Virus record (IMG/VR): IMGVR_UViG_3300017963_000188
Span: 62,001-126,000 of that record
Strand: one strand, 5' to 3'
DNA from: a virus
DNA: 64,000 nt
Positions 1-7,826 of the stretch are shown here, in pieces (positions within the stretch are counted from its first letter, which is position 1; each line of letters starts with the position of its first letter). Below the pieces are notes generated by a model, which was not told the origin of the DNA, did no database searches, and was given only the letters and a program-made list of their open reading frames with translations. The position numbers and the translations under genes were made by a program.

Positions 1-9
1 TTGGTTCTG

Positions 10-318
10 TCATAACACACAGTCTCCACAGTTGCCTTTACGTTCACAGCTTTCGCAGATCATCCGTCTCACAACCGGAATCTCATGAAGAACCCCTGAT
101 AAAAGCTCTCTACCACGTTCCAAGTTACGAAACTCCAAAGCATACTTTGTGACCATGCTCATTGCTAGATCAAAAGCTTTTTTCAGCTCTTCATTTTCTT
201 CATTGACTCGATCTACCTCTCGAAATGCAATGGCCATTTCGTTATGAGTATAAACTCGTTGCACCTTTTGCTTGCAAGCTTTTATGTGGGCTCTCTTGAG
301 AGTTTCATACTGGTTCAT
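10..318 (-). CDS. Small protein with C-terminal cysteine cluster, unknown function
   Basis: A 102-residue protein I do not recognise. It is mostly charged helix and ends in a CESC-x5-CGDC cluster that could bind one zinc ion. An in-frame TTG lies six bases upstream, but ATG at 318 sits behind an AAGGAT ribosome site and is preferred. It lies three bases past the neighbouring 417-residue gene on the same strand, so the two are probably co-transcribed. Confidence 0.7.
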   Translation of the reverse strand: MNQYETLKRAHIKACKQKVQRVYTHNEMAIAFREVDRVNEENEELKKAFDLAMSMVTKYALEFRNLERGRELLSGVLHEIPVVRRMICESCERKGNCGDCVL

Positions 319-327
319 TATCAATCC

Positions 328-1581
328 TTACTTGAGTACATGTTTCTTTGTTGAGAACACACCGTCTTCTGGACCTTTCCAATAGGGCTGTATCCACTTC
401 CATTTACGAAGAGAAGATTGAGGTCCATAAGCAACCCTTCTCCAGTGACCAGCTACTTTTACTCGTACCATCAAGCTGTTCCCAACACCCGATTCGTCTC
501 TTTGTTCATCTTCACTACGGTCTACAACAATTCTTTCTCCAAGCAAAAATCTCTTACGGAGATCCATGCCTCGGAGTCTATTTTGAAGGTTCTTACGTTT
601 CTTGTTGTTCCTGCCTTTTATCTTGTCAATACGCTTCATGAGATTAGCCGCTTCACGATTCATTATGATTTCACGACCTTTTTCTACATTGGTAGCGTAC
701 AGTATAGCATTCATAGCCCAACGGAATGGGACAGTCCAATACTCAGCCATTTCCCCAAAAGCATTGAAGTTCTTGTTGTCAAGTTTCATCTCAGAATTCA
801 AAGTCTCAATGATGTCATCAAGACTTTGGCCTGGTACAAGAGAGAGCCTGAAGAATGATAAGGCATCATCTTCTACTTCACCATCACCAATTTTTATTGC
901 TCCTTTTTTTGAACCTACAAGCATGAACCTCCAGGTACGGCAAGTAGGTAAATCAGGTTCATCAAGACGTTCTATAGGATCATTGTGTCGAAGCGTGTAA
1001 TGATATTTTGGGTCTTCTACAATATAGAACCCTTCAAGGTCATGCCAACCAGATTCTTGATTCCATACCTTGAGGTCTGCATTTTTTGGTACTTCTATAT
1101 ATACAGCAGGGTATGGGAGATGGAGGTCATCTGAAGTAAGACCTCTCAGCTCGGTATCTTTAAGGGACTGAGCTAGACCAGGGCTGACTTGGTAGACACG
1201 TTTACCTGCCATGCCATGGCAGGCAAGGTGGTAAATGAGATTGCTTCTAAAATAAGTCTCCAGCATGGGTGTCTCTGGAATCCCAATAGTTGCAGTGAAG
1301 AGTCTGATGTAAGTCTCTACCCCAGCTTTTTTGGCAGCATCTGAAAAGCAGAATGGGTTAGGCTCCATCATTTCTTTTGCTACCAATGTACCCATGTAAT
1401 GTAAGGTTTTGTTGAAGATACCCAAATCATAAGGCTTTACTTCAAGCATAGCAGCCGCAGCAGCTTGGCTAGAAGCATACTCTCGACCCTCAAACTCTTT
1501 TTTCCATTTCTTGTAGGAGTTCAAGAGACGGCTCTTAACAGAGCTTGGGATAGAGCCCATGATTTTTTCGGGGTGGATCAT
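328..1581 (-). CDS. Conserved phage/mobile-element protein of unknown function
   Basis: A 417-residue soluble protein. The C-terminus carries GHWRRVAYGP, then RKWKWIQPYWKGPED. From memory this resembles a tail seen in many uncharacterised phage and plasmid proteins (HWR-GP-RK-WI-P-W-GP). Residues 300-345 are very basic and may contact nucleic acid. The start at 1581 follows an AGGAGGT site, and a promoter-like TCGGTATAGAAT lies directly upstream (1596-1607). I cannot name a function. Confidence 0.8.
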   Translation of the reverse strand: MIHPEKIMGSIPSSVKSRLLNSYKKWKKEFEGREYASSQAAAAAMLEVKPYDLGIFNKTLHYMGTLVAKEMMEPNPFCFSDAAKKAGVETYIRLFTATIGIPETPMLETYFRSNLIYHLACHGMAGKRVYQVSPGLAQSLKDTELRGLTSDDLHLPYPAVYIEVPKNADLKVWNQESGWHDLEGFYIVEDPKYHYTLRHNDPIERLDEPDLPTCRTWRFMLVGSKKGAIKIGDGEVEDDALSFFRLSLVPGQSLDDIIETLNSEMKLDNKNFNAFGEMAEYWTVPFRWAMNAILYATNVEKGREIIMNREAANLMKRIDKIKGRNNKKRKNLQNRLRGMDLRKRFLLGERIVVDRSEDEQRDESGVGNSLMVRVKVAGHWRRVAYGPQSSLRKWKWIQPYWKGPEDGVFSTKKHVLK

Positions 1582-1595
1582 TCGTACCTCCTACA

Positions 1596-1607
1596 ATTCT
1601 ATACCGA
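1596..1607 (-). promoter_or_regulatory. Promoter-like element TCGGTATAGAAT
   Basis: Read on the minus strand this is TCGGTATAGAAT, followed within about five bases by the AGGAGGT ribosome site of the 417-residue gene. The same C(G/A)GTATA core recurs before many genes here. If TATAGAAT is the -10 box, transcription would start at or next to the ribosome site. Confidence 0.5.
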
Positions 1608-1666
1608 GAAATTTGATTTTTTTGTAGAAAAAATATATAAATCTGTAATGTCAGTAGGAGGTGACT

Positions 1667-1912
1667 ATGTGGGGCAAGCCAGTAGTGAAACAAATAAAGA
1701 CTGAAGGTTGTGAAATTTCAGTCACTTTCATGATCCAACCACATGACCATGACATTGTGATACCAAAAGGTACTGAGCTACAATCCACCCAATATGACAT
1801 GGCCTATGTACTACCTGAAGATATCGTGATACGATGTGAGCCAGAAACTTTACCTTGGTACAAACGTATTTGGTATCACCTCAAAAAGATATGGAGCTGG
1901 ATATGGGACTAG
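1667..1912 (+). CDS. Small protein with aromatic C-terminal helix, unknown
   Basis: An 81-residue protein. The first in-frame start is GTG at 1661, but that overlaps the AGGAGG site; ATG at 1667 is correctly spaced and is chosen. The last 20 residues form a Trp-rich stretch (WYKRIWYHLKKIW) that could lie on a membrane surface. The 3' end overlaps the next gene by 10 bases, so the pair is probably translationally coupled. Confidence 0.75.
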   Translation: MWGKPVVKQIKTEGCEISVTFMIQPHDHDIVIPKGTELQSTQYDMAYVLPEDIVIRCEPETLPWYKRIWYHLKKIWSWIWD

Positions 1913-2274
1913 AGCCTGGTAAAGAACTCAACATAATGATCGCAAAAGAAGTGCTAAAACAAACTCCATGTGATCAATGGTATGTCCAGCATCATTACCC
2001 AGCCGTGTATATGTCAGACTGTGGTCATAACGGTACTTGTTACCCAGCCAAATATGGCCCTCCAGAATATTCTACCAATCACAATGCTGCTTTCTATATC
2101 TTGGAGCACCTGAATAAACAGGGTATCTTTGTCAACATTAGGCAAGAATTTGAAGATGGTTCTTTTAAGGAATGGGTCATCACCAGACTTGGAGAACCAA
2201 AGATCGACATCACAGTGACAGCATCTTCTCTTCCATATGCAATTTGTCTTTTTGCTCTAGAGATGTGCCTGTAA
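1903..2274 (+). CDS. Phage ABA-sandwich domain protein (BC1872-like)
   Basis: A 123-residue protein. It shows the pattern of the phage ABA sandwich family: an early PAVYMSD segment, YSTNHNAAFYILEHLNKQGI, a strand pair with W, and a C-terminal SLPYAICLFALEM helix that corresponds to the PLAICRAAL-type end of the family. The family is common in phages and has no known activity. The start at 1903 lies inside the upstream gene, behind GGAG; the longer reading from 1855 lacks a ribosome site. Confidence 0.65.
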   Translation: MGLEPGKELNIMIAKEVLKQTPCDQWYVQHHYPAVYMSDCGHNGTCYPAKYGPPEYSTNHNAAFYILEHLNKQGIFVNIRQEFEDGSFKEWVITRLGEPKIDITVTASSLPYAICLFALEMCL

Positions 2275-2324
2275 TCTATTTATATTCCATCTAGATTAGT
2301 GAACTTTAATTCTGAGGTGGAATC

Positions 2325-3200
2325 ATGCCTAGTCCTGAAATAGCAGAACAAAATAAAGAAATAGCAGAACTTTCAAAACTCACTGGTATCAAACATAATA
2401 CAGGTACTGGTCAGGGAAATGAAGTTCTCTATGTTGATTTTGAAAAACCAGAAAGGATCGGATTCATTGAATTTGGTTTTGATCTCAAAACAGGAGCTTT
2501 TGGTGGTGCCGTGATCTACTACTCAGAAGACAAAGCCTTAGTGATTGAAGACATGCCAGAAGGTGCTTCAACTAAAGAAAAGGCTAGGTGGATTAAGGAT
2601 AAAGTCAACGAATGGACTAGTCAATATTTCGAAGGTTTAAAGTCTTCTTCACAGCTCAGGAAACTGGCTAGAAGCATTATTGGATATCGTATCAAAGACC
2701 TCCCTGACAATGCTTTTGAAGGTCATTACATTGGTTACAAGGGTGAAGATTTCATCAATTTTGATGACACATACCAGTTAGGTCTTGGTCATCCAGCTTT
2801 TGGTGGAGAGCATGAAGAGGATTGGACTGTCAGTGAAGAACTTGAAGAGATTGGAGCTGACACCACTAAACTAAATGCTATCTGGGAAAAACATCTCGGT
2901 AAACTCCATGATGCTTTTATTAAAGATTCTCTATACGATGGGACTACATATCAGGTTGTTCCAAATTTTGATGTATCAGGTTTTGACTATGCTTCACAGG
3001 ATGGTGGGTATTGGGTAGCAAACATTTCTGTTGATTTTGATGCAAAACCAAATCTTGAATCTACTGACATTGACCAAATCACACATCATCTAGATGATGT
3101 GGGATCAAGACTTGTGAGCAGAATGAAAGATTTGGCTACGGAACTTAATAGAGAATTTGACAGGCTTGGTGTGGAATTCAGATCTGAGGTTTGGTCTTAA
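2325..3200 (+). CDS. Two-part unknown protein with an internal leader-like motif
   Basis: A 291-residue acidic protein with no recognised domain, behind GAGGTGG. Residues 1-108 form one unit. Residues 110-120 read SSQLRKLARSI, closely like the N-termini of other proteins in the window (SEHLRKLAAKI at 8.7 kb, SAQLRRLAKEI at 35.7 kb). Residues 120-291 form a second unit. The stop shares a base with the start of the next gene (TAATG). The internal motif suggests fusion of two leader-type proteins, or a processing site. Confidence 0.7.
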   Translation: MPSPEIAEQNKEIAELSKLTGIKHNTGTGQGNEVLYVDFEKPERIGFIEFGFDLKTGAFGGAVIYYSEDKALVIEDMPEGASTKEKARWIKDKVNEWTSQYFEGLKSSSQLRKLARSIIGYRIKDLPDNAFEGHYIGYKGEDFINFDDTYQLGLGHPAFGGEHEEDWTVSEELEEIGADTTKLNAIWEKHLGKLHDAFIKDSLYDGTTYQVVPNFDVSGFDYASQDGGYWVANISVDFDAKPNLESTDIDQITHHLDDVGSRLVSRMKDLATELNREFDRLGVEFRSEVWS

Positions 3201-3607
3201 TGTATCGTTACGCTGATGAACATGACGATTTCGAGAAGATTTGGGGAGATTGGGATCGTGAACTAAAATCAAGAGGTTTTAGTCTAGCTAAACCCTGGAG
3301 TGGCGAGTGGGAGGTCGAAGGTAGACCTTGGGTGAAGGAACGTGGGAACATCCAGATTTGGGTCTATGTTGTGCCTCAGTGGGATCAGCAAGAAGTCATG
3401 GGTCGTGTGAAGAAACATCATTCAATCTATGGTCACATACAACTAAGACGAGTTCTAGATAGATTTGAACTCAAACCTAGATCACTTAGCAGTCTTCGTA
3501 ATATGAAAAGTAAGGGTCTTGAAAAGGTAGATTACTATCTAGAACAAATGGAAACAGGACTCCCCGATCTTAAAAAGTCCTCTCAGTCTTTTTCTTGGTA
3601 TTTCTGA
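3200..3607 (+). CDS. MYRY-leader small protein, unknown
   Basis: A 135-residue protein starting at the ATG in a TAATG overlap with the gene before it, so probably translated by coupling. It starts MYRYADEHDD; the MYRY tetrapeptide also starts proteins at 35.2 kb, 40.1 kb and (through a frameshift) 43.9 kb. The rest is rich in Trp, Lys and Arg and is unrecognised. Its 3' end overlaps the convergent gene by 25 bases. Confidence 0.7.
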   Translation: MYRYADEHDDFEKIWGDWDRELKSRGFSLAKPWSGEWEVEGRPWVKERGNIQIWVYVVPQWDQQEVMGRVKKHHSIYGHIQLRRVLDRFELKPRSLSSLRNMKSKGLEKVDYYLEQMETGLPDLKKSSQSFSWYF

Positions 3608-3780
3608 AACACTGTTCTAATATCATTCCCTATAGCTTCCCAGTCACTATGCAGAGCCTCAGCATCTTTCTCCCACCACGGTCTGTTATCTATATTATGG
3701 GAACTGAGGGTGCTACCAAGATCAAGAGTGTGTGCCATTCCTTGCAGAAAGCTTTTCAACATGTTCTTTATATAACGCAT
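3583..3780 (-). CDS. Small unknown protein
   Basis: At most 65 residues. It overlaps the upstream gene by up to 59 bases. No start has a good ribosome site: internal ATGs at 3762 and 3738 are alternatives that shorten the overlap. The C-terminal half (WWEKDAEALHSDWEAIGNDI) looks like real acidic helix. No function can be assigned. Confidence 0.45.
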   Translation of the reverse strand: MRYIKNMLKSFLQGMAHTLDLGSTLSSHNIDNRPWWEKDAEALHSDWEAIGNDIRTVFQKYQEKD

Positions 3781-4057
3781 CTAATCTCTCATTTGCTTTT
3801 CGCATCATTTGGTCTCGTTCATGAGTAGCATCTTCTCTGTAATAGTTTACATCCCATCCACGACTAGTGCAAATCCAGAACTTACCTCCAAATCCAAGTA
3901 GTCCCTGAAATCTCCATTCTGAAACCCCACCCCACAGACAATCATCTTTGATATGATGACTTACAAACATGTCTCTCCACATGTCAGAATCATTTGCACC
4001 ACATTCCTCCACCAACACATCATAAACCTTGTTGGCCATTTCCTTGGTCATTGTCAT
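3722..4057 (-). CDS. Small unknown protein
   Basis: A 111-residue soluble protein. The start at 4057 lies seven bases after AGGA. It overlaps the upstream gene by four bases, so it belongs to the same minus-strand operon (about 3.6-5.98 kb). The middle contains a Trp/Phe-rich strand region (WRFQGLLGFGGKFWIC). I do not recognise it. Confidence 0.65.
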   Translation of the reverse strand: MTMTKEMANKVYDVLVEECGANDSDMWRDMFVSHHIKDDCLWGGVSEWRFQGLLGFGGKFWICTSRGWDVNYYREDATHERDQMMRKANERLDALYKEHVEKLSARNGTHS

Positions 4058-4353
4058 GTCACATTCCTTAGTATTTTAACAGGAGTCTTAGAACATATTG
4101 TCCAACCTGGAAGACCTGATTCTACGATCTCTTTTATCGTAGCAAATCTATTATTGGTGTCTACAGGCCAAGGGATGATACCTTCTCTATTTGAATTCTC
4201 ATCCCAAGAGTCTAGATATTCTACTGCTTCTTTCTCTGAAGGGAATGTGCAAGCAGCCGGTTGGCCTACAGAATCAAGTAGTGACCAAAACCCCAATCCC
4301 AAAGCCCCTCCAAGATATACTCCCATCTCTTTATGGTAGAGTACATATCTCAT
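4054..4353 (-). CDS. Small unknown protein
   Basis: A 99-residue protein that begins in an ATGA overlap with the DUF262-like gene upstream. Its opening (RYVLYHKEMGVYLGGALG) followed by a segment like FPSEKEAVEYLDSWDE resembles small phage proteins that carry a one-sheet display-type fold, but I cannot name the family. Confidence 0.65.
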   Translation of the reverse strand: MRYVLYHKEMGVYLGGALGLGFWSLLDSVGQPAACTFPSEKEAVEYLDSWDENSNREGIIPWPVDTNNRFATIKEIVESGLPGWTICSKTPVKILRNVT

Positions 4354-4790
4354 GATTCGAGTTCGTTCCTATCCAGTTTGGACATCACTTTGAGGGATGA
4401 TATTATGAAGTTTGTTTCCTCATCTTCTGTTTCTGGCTCAATGATATGACATACTGCTTTTGTATTCTTGATTCTGGTTTGGATGTGTTTTGGAAGTTCT
4501 TTCCATTTCTGACCTTCAAGAGTTGTGAGAAGTTTCAATCCAGTAAGTGGGTATTCTCCTGCAACAAAATCCTTTACGGCACACAAACGTTCAGTCCCCA
4601 TAAGCATTACCATGGGTTCACTCTGACTCATCCTTCTGGCATAAAATGGTGGGAGGGGAATTCTGAGTAAAATGCATTCGATGACTCTGGATCGAATTTG
4701 ATCCAACATGGGAGTCTCATCTGGCAATTTGACATTCTTAATCACAGACCAAACTGTGGTATCTTTACTGGGCATCTTTATATATGGCAT
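4350..4790 (-). CDS. DUF262-like (ParB/GmrSD N-terminal type) mini-protein
   Basis: A 146-residue protein. Residues 28-115 follow the layout of the DUF262 domain of GmrSD-type systems: a helix with ECILLRIPLPPFYA, a central GTERLCAVKDF, then GLKLLTTLEGQKWKELP and an NTKAVCHIIEP strand. The family usually has DGQQR at the central site, which uses NTP; here it is MGTERL, so the catalytic Asp and Gln are lost. It also lacks any C-terminal nuclease. It may be a non-catalytic relative or decoy (inference). Confidence 0.55.
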   Translation of the reverse strand: MPYIKMPSKDTTVWSVIKNVKLPDETPMLDQIRSRVIECILLRIPLPPFYARRMSQSEPMVMLMGTERLCAVKDFVAGEYPLTGLKLLTTLEGQKWKELPKHIQTRIKNTKAVCHIIEPETEDEETNFIISSLKVMSKLDRNELES

Positions 4791-4800
4791 ACATAACTCC

Positions 4801-5073
4801 TTACTTTAGTTTCTTCTTGATCTTACCAAGGTGAGAAACTTTTATGACACTCAACACATAAATTCCATGAGCAAGAACTACTGCTAACCCCTCAAGCTCT
4901 TGGATATCAACCCCTTTCTCTTCTGCTTTCTTCACTGATTTCTTTCCGACATGGTATACAACTTTACCCCCTCGTTGTCGATATGCTTTTCCCCAATCCA
5001 TTGCAAGGAAGATACTCTTAGGATCAACCCCTCGTTGCTGGCACCTCCTTAACGCATGATTTGTCCAAATCAT
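4801..5073 (-). CDS. DUF4258-like small protein
   Basis: A 90-residue protein with the hallmarks of DUF4258: an N-terminal NHALRRCQQRGVDPKSI (the H-A-R--QRGI motif), a Gly/Tyr beta segment, and a C-terminal VVLAHGIYVLSVIKV strand. The family has a RelE/BrnT-like fold and is sometimes toxin-related; activity here is unproved. Its 5' part overlaps the end of the upstream gene by 50 bases. Confidence 0.6.
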   Translation of the reverse strand: MIWTNHALRRCQQRGVDPKSIFLAMDWGKAYRQRGGKVVYHVGKKSVKKAEEKGVDIQELEGLAVVLAHGIYVLSVIKVSHLGKIKKKLK

Positions 5074-5515
5074 TTTTCACCTCCAGGTTCATTTTTAGAC
5101 TTCTCCTCCAAAGTTTACGATCATGTTGGGTCTTGAATATCACGAAATGATTTTCAATATCCCACCATCCAATTATCTCACCATCCCATTCATGTTGAGG
5201 ATGGTAAGAAGACCTAATTTCAGTTCTGTCCTTTGTATGACATTCTTGTGTGTTACCACTATAATGAGATTTAAAGAGATGCTCTGCCACAGAAAACATC
5301 TTTTCAGGACCAAAGAAATAAGCCTTGGCTCCATCATCAGTTGTGATAGGAAGGCTAATTCCTTCTAGATTTTTCATTGCTTTCAGAGCTTTGGGTAGTG
5401 CTCCCCATTCAAATTCAGCACTGCCCATATAATCAAATTCAAAGTATTGATCTACACCCTTTTTACCCTTCTTTGATGACCTTTTTTTGATTCGTTGGAC
5501 AAGAAATGATTTCAT
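5024..5515 (-). CDS. Phage protein with MGSAEFEWGAL motif, unknown
   Basis: A 163-residue protein. Residues 25-45 contain DYMGSAEFEWGALPKALKAM, a signature I recall from a widespread uncharacterised phage family. ATG at 5515 is chosen because GAGGG precedes it by five bases and it clears the end of the upstream gene; the open frame runs back to 5539. The N-terminus is basic (KKRSSKKGKKG). It sits mid-operon. Confidence 0.65.
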   Translation of the reverse strand: MKSFLVQRIKKRSSKKGKKGVDQYFEFDYMGSAEFEWGALPKALKAMKNLEGISLPITTDDGAKAYFFGPEKMFSVAEHLFKSHYSGNTQECHTKDRTEIRSSYHPQHEWDGEIIGWWDIENHFVIFKTQHDRKLWRRSLKMNLEVKNDLDKSCVKEVPATRG

Positions 5516-5522
5516 TTGACCC

Positions 5523-5981
5523 TCAATTCTGAACATCAATTACTTCTGGTTCAACATCAAAAACATCCCTGACGTACTGGATACCTTTTCCTTTCTGCAC
5601 CTCAAATTTCATAGTCATAGGATCTTCAGAAACCGAGGGAGGGAATGGACATGGGCAAGTAGTGTGGATAAAGACTGTATCAGTACCATGACTAATGAGA
5701 ACTGAAATCTTCCTGACTCCAATCAGAAGTTTGAAGCCACGTTTCTCTTTCACCTTCTCATAGACCTTATCCTGAATGTCATGAGGCCACAGATTCTCAG
5801 GCCAACCTGCATCTTCAGGGAAGTCAACAGTGCTGCTATGCATGAAGGTTTCGATGTTGTGCTTACAGATATAGTCAGCCATACCCTCAACATCATTGGC
5901 ATGGAAGGTTGTAGTAGCATCACCATTTTTGAAGAGAAAGACAGGTTCACCATCTTGTAGGTCTATGGTCATAAAGTACAT
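5523..5981 (-). CDS. Unknown protein, first gene of operon
   Basis: A 152-residue protein behind GGAGGATTC. Nothing is recognised. The first 60 residues mix strands and helices, and there is a proline-rich turn at CPCPFPPS near residue 110. A promoter-like CTCGGTATAAG lies at 6018-6029, so this probably opens the minus-strand operon that runs down to 3.6 kb. Confidence 0.7.
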   Translation of the reverse strand: MYFMTIDLQDGEPVFLFKNGDATTTFHANDVEGMADYICKHNIETFMHSSTVDFPEDAGWPENLWPHDIQDKVYEKVKEKRGFKLLIGVRKISVLISHGTDTVFIHTTCPCPFPPSVSEDPMTMKFEVQKGKGIQYVRDVFDVEPEVIDVQN

Positions 5982-6017
5982 GAATCCTCCTCAACCTTCA
6001 CAAAAAGGTTCTATTTA

Positions 6018-6029
6018 CTTATACCGAGA
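6018..6029 (-). promoter_or_regulatory. Promoter-like element CTCGGTATAAG
   Basis: On the minus strand this reads CTCGGTATAAG, preceded by an AT-rich tract. It matches the CGGTATA core found before other genes here. It lies about 36 bases before the start of the 152-residue gene, farther than usual for this motif. Confidence 0.45.
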
Positions 6030-6057
6030 GAATCTGTGTTTTTAAAGTAAAGATTTT

Positions 6058-6231
6058 TTAAAATGGGTGAGGACCATTTCTAGTTTTTTTCCATCTATAT
6101 CCCGACATAGATTTCCCATATTTAGCATAATAGGTTCGGTCTATTAGATACAGAATGGTATAGGCTTCCTGATCGGAAATGGAGTGTGGTGAAAAGTAAT
6201 GTATAAGGTCAAGGATGGTTTTGATAGATAG
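6058..6231 (-). pseudogene. Panacea/SocA-like domain fragment, in frame after the HU stop codon
   Basis: Directly after the TGA of HU the same frame stays open for 57 codons to a TAA at 6058-6060. The product contains YLIDRTYYAKYG followed by MSGYRWKKTRNGPHPF. This matches the start of Panacea (DUF4065/SocA-type antitoxin) domains, whose usual form is LLYFID-Y-KYG-S-TG---GP-P. There is no ATG, GTG or TTG start for the fragment. It is either a remnant of a longer antitoxin gene or a C-terminal extension made by reading through UGA-CUA, a context known to favour readthrough in other systems. A normal Panacea domain is more than twice as long. Confidence 0.5.
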
Positions 6232-6510
6232 TCAGCTCAACTTGTCCTTCAAAGTATTGCTGGCCTTGAATGCGATACTCTTACTGGCTTTCACCTTGAT
6301 AGTTTCACCAGTCTTGGGGTTACGAGCCTTACGAGCATTACGTTGTCGAAGTCTGAATGTTCCGAACCCACTTACAGTGAACTTACCATCTTTCACTGTC
6401 TGCTCTGTCAGCAGCTCAAAAGTCTTGTTGAAGATTTCCTCCATGTCTTTCTTGGTCACTTCCAGCCCGGTCTTCTCCAGTAGCTGCTCGACGAATTCCT
6501 TTTTGGTCAT
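6232..6510 (-). CDS. HU/IHF-family DNA-binding protein
   Basis: A 92-residue histone-like protein that bends and compacts DNA as a dimer. It has the full HU pattern: MTKKEFVEQLLEKTG helix pair, FTVSGFGTFRLRQRNARKARNPKTGE (beta arm with the RNP-type hallmark) and a final SIAFKASNTLKDKL. ATG at 6510 follows AAAGGAGGAAAGAA and gives the normal family length; the open frame upstream adds nine unneeded residues. Its stop is followed in frame by a Panacea-like reading frame. Confidence 0.95.
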   Translation of the reverse strand: MTKKEFVEQLLEKTGLEVTKKDMEEIFNKTFELLTEQTVKDGKFTVSGFGTFRLRQRNARKARNPKTGETIKVKASKSIAFKASNTLKDKLS

Positions 6511-6621
6511 TTCTTTCCTCCTTTGTGGTTTCGTCACATCACATAGCTACAACACATAACCATACTACTCTACAAAATGTTTAGAAAAAGTAAAGATATT
6601 TTTTTAATACTGTGAGTAGAT

Positions 6622-6807
6622 ATGAAAGTTCTAGAACACATAGCTATGCTACCCCATCAATGTGATACCTGTGAAGACTCAATCAAAATATTTTCTAAAT
6701 ACTATAAAGTTATCAGTGAGATACGTAATGGTGTGTTCTTTATCTTATGCCCTAAATGTTGGGAAAAGGCTTTAGAAAGTCTATATAAACGTCATCAGAA
6801 GTCTTAA
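6622..6807 (+). CDS. Small two-CxxC zinc-binding protein
   Basis: A 61-residue protein. Two pairs, CDTC (residues 14-17) and CPKC (43-46), could hold one zinc. The middle is a beta-rich FSKYYKVISEIRNGVFFIL. The ribosome site is weak (GTGAG). It meets the convergent zinc-ribbon gene with a four-base overlap. Confidence 0.6.
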   Translation: MKVLEHIAMLPHQCDTCEDSIKIFSKYYKVISEIRNGVFFILCPKCWEKALESLYKRHQKS

Positions 6808-7040
6808 CTTTTTGCCCATGTTTCTGCAAAATGTTGAGCATGGTCATGCAACCCATTCCTCAGATATTCAGAGATTTGACGAGCATCTTTCAATCTCCAT
6901 CGGTTCACTTTTTGATAGCTGATGATCTCTACAGGTTGATCACTGCACTTTGGGCATTTGATTTTATGCCCCCACCATTTGGACAGGAAATAGTGATTGC
7001 AAGAAGAGCAATAGAGTACATGACGTGTATTATCACTCAT
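6804..7040 (-). CDS. Zinc-ribbon small protein
   Basis: A 78-residue protein with CSSC (11-14) and CPKC (29-32), a zinc ribbon, followed by a helical tail (DARQISEYLRNGLHDHAQHF). Its start lies inside the end of the small membrane gene upstream (eight-base overlap), so the two are coupled. Confidence 0.65.
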   Translation of the reverse strand: MSDNTRHVLYCSSCNHYFLSKWWGHKIKCPKCSDQPVEIISYQKVNRWRLKDARQISEYLRNGLHDHAQHFAETWAKS

Positions 7041-7161
7041 ACCCTCTCCATCGTCTATATTTTATCACTAGCCATTGTAATCCCAAACAAACAGCTAACC
7101 AGATAATCATAATCCAAAAAGGGACTATGATGTAATTGAATAACCATTTTAATGTTTCCAT
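7033..7161 (-). CDS. Small single-pass membrane protein
   Basis: A 42-residue frame with ATG at 7161 in a TGATG overlap with the gene upstream and a stop overlapping the gene downstream. Residues 5-32 form one long hydrophobic helix (FNYIIVPFWIMIIWLAVCLG) ending in a basic IKYRRWRG tail, so N-out/C-in insertion is likely. Small phage membrane proteins of this kind include lysis accessory and superinfection-exclusion factors, but nothing here decides. Confidence 0.6.
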   Translation of the reverse strand: METLKWLFNYIIVPFWIMIIWLAVCLGLQWLVIKYRRWRGYE

Positions 7162-7385
7162 CACTTCTCCAATCGTTCAAACATCTTTTTATATTCTTCC
7201 CTTACCTCCTTTGTGTAAGGCCAACAAGGACCATCTTCTGGGTGGTCTTTTTCCCAGGCACGAGCACATACGGGACATGGTATTTCCCAGTACCCATAAT
7301 CATCAAGCTCACCTCTACCAAAGGTAAGACTATCATCCATAGCTGAAGAGATTCTGCAATCATGATGTCCGCATTTGCTCATCAT
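7161..7385 (-). CDS. Cysteine-containing small protein
   Basis: A 74-residue protein with an N-terminal CGHHDC and a later CPVC that could together bind zinc. The start at 7385 follows AAGGAG. It heads a three-gene coupled set with the small membrane protein and the zinc ribbon. Function unknown. Confidence 0.6.
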   Translation of the reverse strand: MMSKCGHHDCRISSAMDDSLTFGRGELDDYGYWEIPCPVCARAWEKDHPEDGPCWPYTKEVREEYKKMFERLEK

Positions 7386-7440
7386 ATATCTCCTTACACT
7401 TGGGACAGCAATGACTCAAATGATCGTGGGCAACGATACA

Positions 7441-7740
7441 TTATTCCTCCCACTCTAGAAGAACCCAAACCGCACCATCTACAACTCGACTGGAATAGTC
7501 AAAAAACTGCTCTGAACCTCTTTCTCTGATTATCCAGTCATGCATCCGATCTTCCATGAACGCATTGCGAAGATGCATGGGATTATATGGGAGTATTGGT
7601 GGTGTATCTGGATCAGTCTCTGTATAAAGTGTCCATATCCGAAGAGGCCATGTCTCAAATGGGTAAGGCACTAGTGGAACTTTGTTCACCATCCCACCTT
7701 GATCTTCACCAGGGGGCATCCACATCAGTTCTTGTCGCAT
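7441..7740 (-). CDS. Small unknown protein
   Basis: A 99-residue protein rich in Pro and Trp. ATG at 7740 is chosen because GGAGGAGG ends five bases before it; an earlier in-frame ATG at 7755 lies upstream of that site. A promoter-like ATCGGTATAGAT is at 7757-7768. Between this gene and the next one down (7386-7440) a short frame with CCPKC exists but has no good start. Confidence 0.65.
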   Translation of the reverse strand: MRQELMWMPPGEDQGGMVNKVPLVPYPFETWPLRIWTLYTETDPDTPPILPYNPMHLRNAFMEDRMHDWIIRERGSEQFFDYSSRVVDGAVWVLLEWEE

Positions 7741-7756
7741 CACAACCTCCTCCATG

Positions 7757-7768
7757 ATCTATACCGAT
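7757..7768 (-). promoter_or_regulatory. Promoter-like element ATCGGTATAGAT
   Basis: Minus-strand ATCGGTATAGAT directly precedes the GGAGGAGG ribosome site of the 99-residue gene, with the spacing seen at other copies of this motif. Confidence 0.5.
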
Positions 7769-7826
7769 GATTTCCAATTTTTTAAACAAGATTATTTCCT
7801 GGTACAATTTAAAGAGGAGGTTAGTC

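Noticed and set aside
1-9. Possible tRNA 3' end (complement of CCA) at the left edge
   Set aside because: The adjacent sequence is coding and shows no T arm or acceptor stem.
7386-7440. A short frame with HCCPKCKEIYDE
   Set aside because: It looks like a zinc-ribbon end but has no usable start codon or ribosome site; too short to support.
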